Position numbers and translations under genes: made by a program. A DNA stretch of 64,000 nt from Paenarthrobacter histidinolovorans (GTDB lineage Bacteria; Actinomycetota; Actinomycetes; Actinomycetales; Micrococcaceae): positions 62,001 to 126,000 of the forward strand of contig NZ_BMPM01000001.1 in NCBI RefSeq assembly GCF_014647595.1, in the 5' to 3' direction. Every line of letters begins with the position of its first letter. Position 1 is the stretch's first letter. Below the pieces are notes generated by a model. It saw only the letters and a program-made list of their open reading frames with translations. It was not told the origin of the DNA and made no database searches. Below are positions 61,736-64,000 of this stretch, one piece after another.

Positions 61736-63211
61736 TCAGCCCTCCGAGCCGTGCCCGATCCGGGCGTACAGCGCAGGCTGCGAGCGCCGCAGGCGCAGGC
61801 CCCACACCACGCCCACGACTCCGGGGAGCAGGACCAACAGCGGCAGGACGAACGTGGCAGCCGTCGACTCCGTCTGTCCCAGCAAGACGTTGAAGTTGGC
61901 CAGGATGAGCACGAAAACCACCGCAAGCAACACGAAGCCCAGCGCCGGCGCAATGACCCTGACCCACAGGCTCGCGCCATGCTGCTGCCGGCGGAAGAAG
62001 CCGATCACGGCCACCGAAACCACTGTCATGAGGAGCACCAGGCCCATGGCCCCACTGTTTGTCAGCCAGGTGAACATGGTCAGCACGGGGTACAGTTCAC
62101 CGAGATCGGAACCGGATCCCGCGATGGCGAAGGCCACGGTCACGACGACGGCAATCACCGTCTGCGCCAGCGAACCTGCGTACGGCGCCCCACTGCCGGC
62201 CCGGACCTTTGCCAGCGCCGAAGGCAGGACGCGCTCGCGGCCGAGGGAGAAGAAGTACCGCGCTACTGCGTTGTGGAAGCTGACGAGGGCGGCAAAGAGG
62301 CTGGTGACAAAGAGGAGCTGGGCGATGTCGCTGAGCAGCACGCCTCCGTTGGCACCCAGGAACGCGAAGATCATGTCGGGGCCGTTGTCTGTGGCTGTCC
62401 CGATGACCGCGGAGGGGCCCGCCCCCATGGTCATGGCCCAGGCCGATACTGCGTAGAAGACAGCGATGATCCCCACTGCGGCGAAGGTGGCCCGGGCGAC
62501 AGTGCGTTGGGGATCCTTTGACTCCTCACCGTAGATGGCGGCGGATTCGAAACCCATGAATGCGGCAATGCCGAAGGACAGGACCGCTCCGACCCCGGGA
62601 ACAAACAGGCTTTCCGGGCTGAAGGTCACAGCACTGACACCCTCCGGAGCCACTGCGAGGCTGATGACGTCGTACACGATGACCACCAGGAACTCGAAGG
62701 CCACCAGGACACCGAGTACCTTGGCGGAAAGATCAACCCTGTTGACACCCAGCCAGCCAACAACGGCGATGCATACCAGCACCGGGATCCACCAGGGAAC
62801 GTTAACGCCAAGCCTCGCGGACAACAAGGATGAAACCGTGAACCCGAACAGCCCGTAGATGCCTACCTGCATCAGGTTGTAGGCCATGAGGGCGACCAGG
62901 GACGCGCCTACGCCGGCGGGCCGCGAGATGCCTTGGGCTATGTAGGCGTAGAAGGCGCCGGCGTTGGTGACGTAGCGGCTCATGGCTGCATATCCCACCG
63001 CGAAGAGCGCCAGGATTCCACCAAGGACCAGGAAGGACAAAGGAACACCCGTCACGCCGGTCACCGCAAACGTTGTGGTCACTCCGCCTGCGAGGACGGT
63101 CAACGGCGCCGACGCCGCGATAATCATGAAGGTCACTGCCGGTACGCCAAGCCGTCCCTTGGTTTCGACCGTTCGGGCGGTCGTGCCCTTGACGGGGTTA
63201 TCCACGCTCAT
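61736..63211 (-). CDS. APC-family amino-acid/amine permease
   Basis: A 491-residue transporter with about 12 helices. The first helix is VTFMIIAASAPLTVLAGGVTTTFAVTG and conserved AAMSRYVTNAGAFYAYIAQGISRPAG follows. TM6 contains FMGFESAAIYGEESKDPQRTVARATF, a pattern of the amino-acid/polyamine/ethanolamine-type permeases. Start ATG 63211 has AGGAG six bases upstream. It is divergent from an AraC-type gene across a 234-bp gap with a CRP-like dyad, suggesting regulated uptake of an amine or amino acid. Confidence 0.9.
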   Translation of the reverse strand: MSVDNPVKGTTARTVETKGRLGVPAVTFMIIAASAPLTVLAGGVTTTFAVTGVTGVPLSFLVLGGILALFAVGYAAMSRYVTNAGAFYAYIAQGISRPAGVGASLVALMAYNLMQVGIYGLFGFTVSSLLSARLGVNVPWWIPVLVCIAVVGWLGVNRVDLSAKVLGVLVAFEFLVVIVYDVISLAVAPEGVSAVTFSPESLFVPGVGAVLSFGIAAFMGFESAAIYGEESKDPQRTVARATFAAVGIIAVFYAVSAWAMTMGAGPSAVIGTATDNGPDMIFAFLGANGGVLLSDIAQLLFVTSLFAALVSFHNAVARYFFSLGRERVLPSALAKVRAGSGAPYAGSLAQTVIAVVVTVAFAIAGSGSDLGELYPVLTMFTWLTNSGAMGLVLLMTVVSVAVIGFFRRQQHGASLWVRVIAPALGFVLLAVVFVLILANFNVLLGQTESTAATFVLPLLVLLPGVVGVVWGLRLRRSQPALYARIGHGSEG

Positions 63212-63293
63212 AGTGTGCTCCTGCCTCGGTGCCGCGGGAGATTTGCGCGGCACGATGTCTGTCATTCCGCAATCTTCCACCGCACGGAGCGTG

Positions 63294-63309
63294 CGTGACT
63301 TGTCTCACA
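63294..63309. promoter_or_regulatory. CRP/GlxR-like dyad between the APC and AraC genes
   Basis: CGTGACTTGTCTCACA matches TGTGA-N6-TCACA at nine of ten defined positions. It lies 83 bp upstream of the permease start. A TAGAAT at about 63363 may be the -10 box of the AraC gene. Confidence 0.35.
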
Positions 63310-63445
63310 CGGCAAGGAGCTTGTCGCTGCACGCAAGCACGTTCGAGCCCGGCCGCCGGTGTAGAATCGTGGGCAAGCTCACGTCCGCGCCATCGGCCTT
63401 CCTGCCTCCTGGCAGCGGCACCACGGGCCTTTGGAAGGGAACTTG

Positions 63446-64000
63446 ATGACCGTCGCGGCTGATACGGGCCCCGCAACCGTGGAAACCATCGTGGCGGAGT
63501 CGTTCCAGGAGTGGAGCAGGGCAATCTCCGCGTCCTTTGTACCCCTGCTGGCCCAGGGGCCACGCCATTCGACATTTCACGGAACCATGCGTGCCCGCGT
63601 TCTGGGACAGATCTCCGTAGTGGAAATCAATGCCGGACCCCACACTGTGCTGCGCACTCCGGAGCTGATTGCCAAGTCCACGGGTCGCTTCTTCAAGCTC
63701 AGCATCCAGCTCAGTGGCTCGGGTCGCCTGGTCCAGGACGAACGTGAAGCCGTCCTGCGCCCGGGCGACCTCTCCATCTACGACACCTCCCGCCCCTATC
63801 AACTAACGTTCGACGACGACTTCCGCACTTTGGTGCTCATGTTTCCGCACGTCCTGCTGGACTTGCCGGCCGAGGCCATGGGCCACGTCACTGCTTTGCG
63901 GATACCCGGCGACGAAGGCCTGGGTGAACTCATCAGCCCCTTCCTGGTGAAACTGGCCGACAACCTTGACGCCCTCTCCGGCACCAACGGGCTCCGGCTG
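63446..64000 (+). CDS. AraC-type regulator, N-terminal part (cut by window edge)
   Basis: The first 185 codons of an open frame. ATG 63446 has GGAAGGGA upstream. The visible part matches the AraC-binding-like (AraC_binding_2) domain: FQEWSRAISASFVPL near the N-terminus, then GQISVVEINAGPHTVLRT, FFKLSIQLSGSGRLVQDEREAVLRPGDLSIYDTSRPYQL and LMFPHVLLDLP. The C-terminal HTH is expected beyond 64000. FeaR-like relatives activate genes for aromatic-amine use; the divergent permease is a probable target. Confidence 0.82.
   Translation, partial: MTVAADTGPATVETIVAESFQEWSRAISASFVPLLAQGPRHSTFHGTMRARVLGQISVVEINAGPHTVLRTPELIAKSTGRFFKLSIQLSGSGRLVQDEREAVLRPGDLSIYDTSRPYQLTFDDDFRTLVLMFPHVLLDLPAEAMGHVTALRIPGDEGLGELISPFLVKLADNLDALSGTNGLRL

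Overview
The window looks like chromosomal DNA from a high-GC Gram-positive actinobacterium, most likely Arthrobacter/Paenarthrobacter or a close relative in the Micrococcaceae. The reasons are strong GC bias at third codon positions, GTG and TTG starts, tRNAs without an encoded CCA, a typical actinobacterial ilvBNC-serA-gltX-metG neighbourhood, and an nrtR-nadABC operon. No insertion sequence, prophage, plasmid function, rRNA or CRISPR array was seen. It reads as core chromosome with accessory catabolic loci toward the right end.

Left part (1-8.7 kb, almost all minus strand): a dynamin-like GTPase cut by the window edge, tRNA-Gln and tRNA-Glu with a shared promoter and terminator, a HAD phosphatase, gltX, a fumarylacetoacetate-hydrolase-family enzyme, a metallo-beta-lactamase-fold hydrolase, ilvE and leuB. 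From 8.8 to 14.1 kb a plus-strand block encodes a histidine kinase, a response regulator and a MacB/FtsX-type ABC exporter. From 14.2 to 28.1 kb the minus strand resumes with metG, a second FtsX-type ABC transporter, serA, ilvC, ilvN, ilvB, ilvD and a LysR regulator. ilvB is preceded by an unlisted 17-residue Val-rich leader peptide and a terminator hairpin, which is a classical attenuator layout. Together with ilvE and leuB these genes supply most of valine/isoleucine/leucine synthesis plus the committed serine step.

Middle part (28-45 kb): an acidic repeat-rich membrane-anchored protein, a sugar-dehydrogenase-like lipoprotein, twin tRNA-Lys genes, a divergent MarR/peroxiredoxin pair, tRNA-Leu, a peptide-type solute-binding lipoprotein, malate:quinone oxidoreductase, an RND exporter without partners, a flavin monooxygenase with its MarR regulator, a transglutaminase-like protein, a lipoprotein, a DUF1684 protein, an ion permease, a second FAH-family enzyme and a GtrA protein.

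Right part (45.8-64 kb): the NAD de novo operon nrtR-nadA-nadB-nadC-cysteine desulfurase, with a 29-bp near-palindrome at its promoter that is a strong NrtR operator candidate. Next come a divergent Lrp regulator and amino-acid permease, followed by an unusual 2-oxoacid dehydrogenase locus: E1 alpha, E1 beta, a 109-residue stand-alone lipoyl domain and an alpha/beta hydrolase, with no E2 acyltransferase. This resembles an acetoin-dehydrogenase AcoC split into two genes. The end holds a MarR-like protein, a phosphoribosyltransferase, an MHS-family transporter divergent from an IclR regulator, a MoaF-like protein, an APC permease and an AraC-type regulator cut by the window edge.
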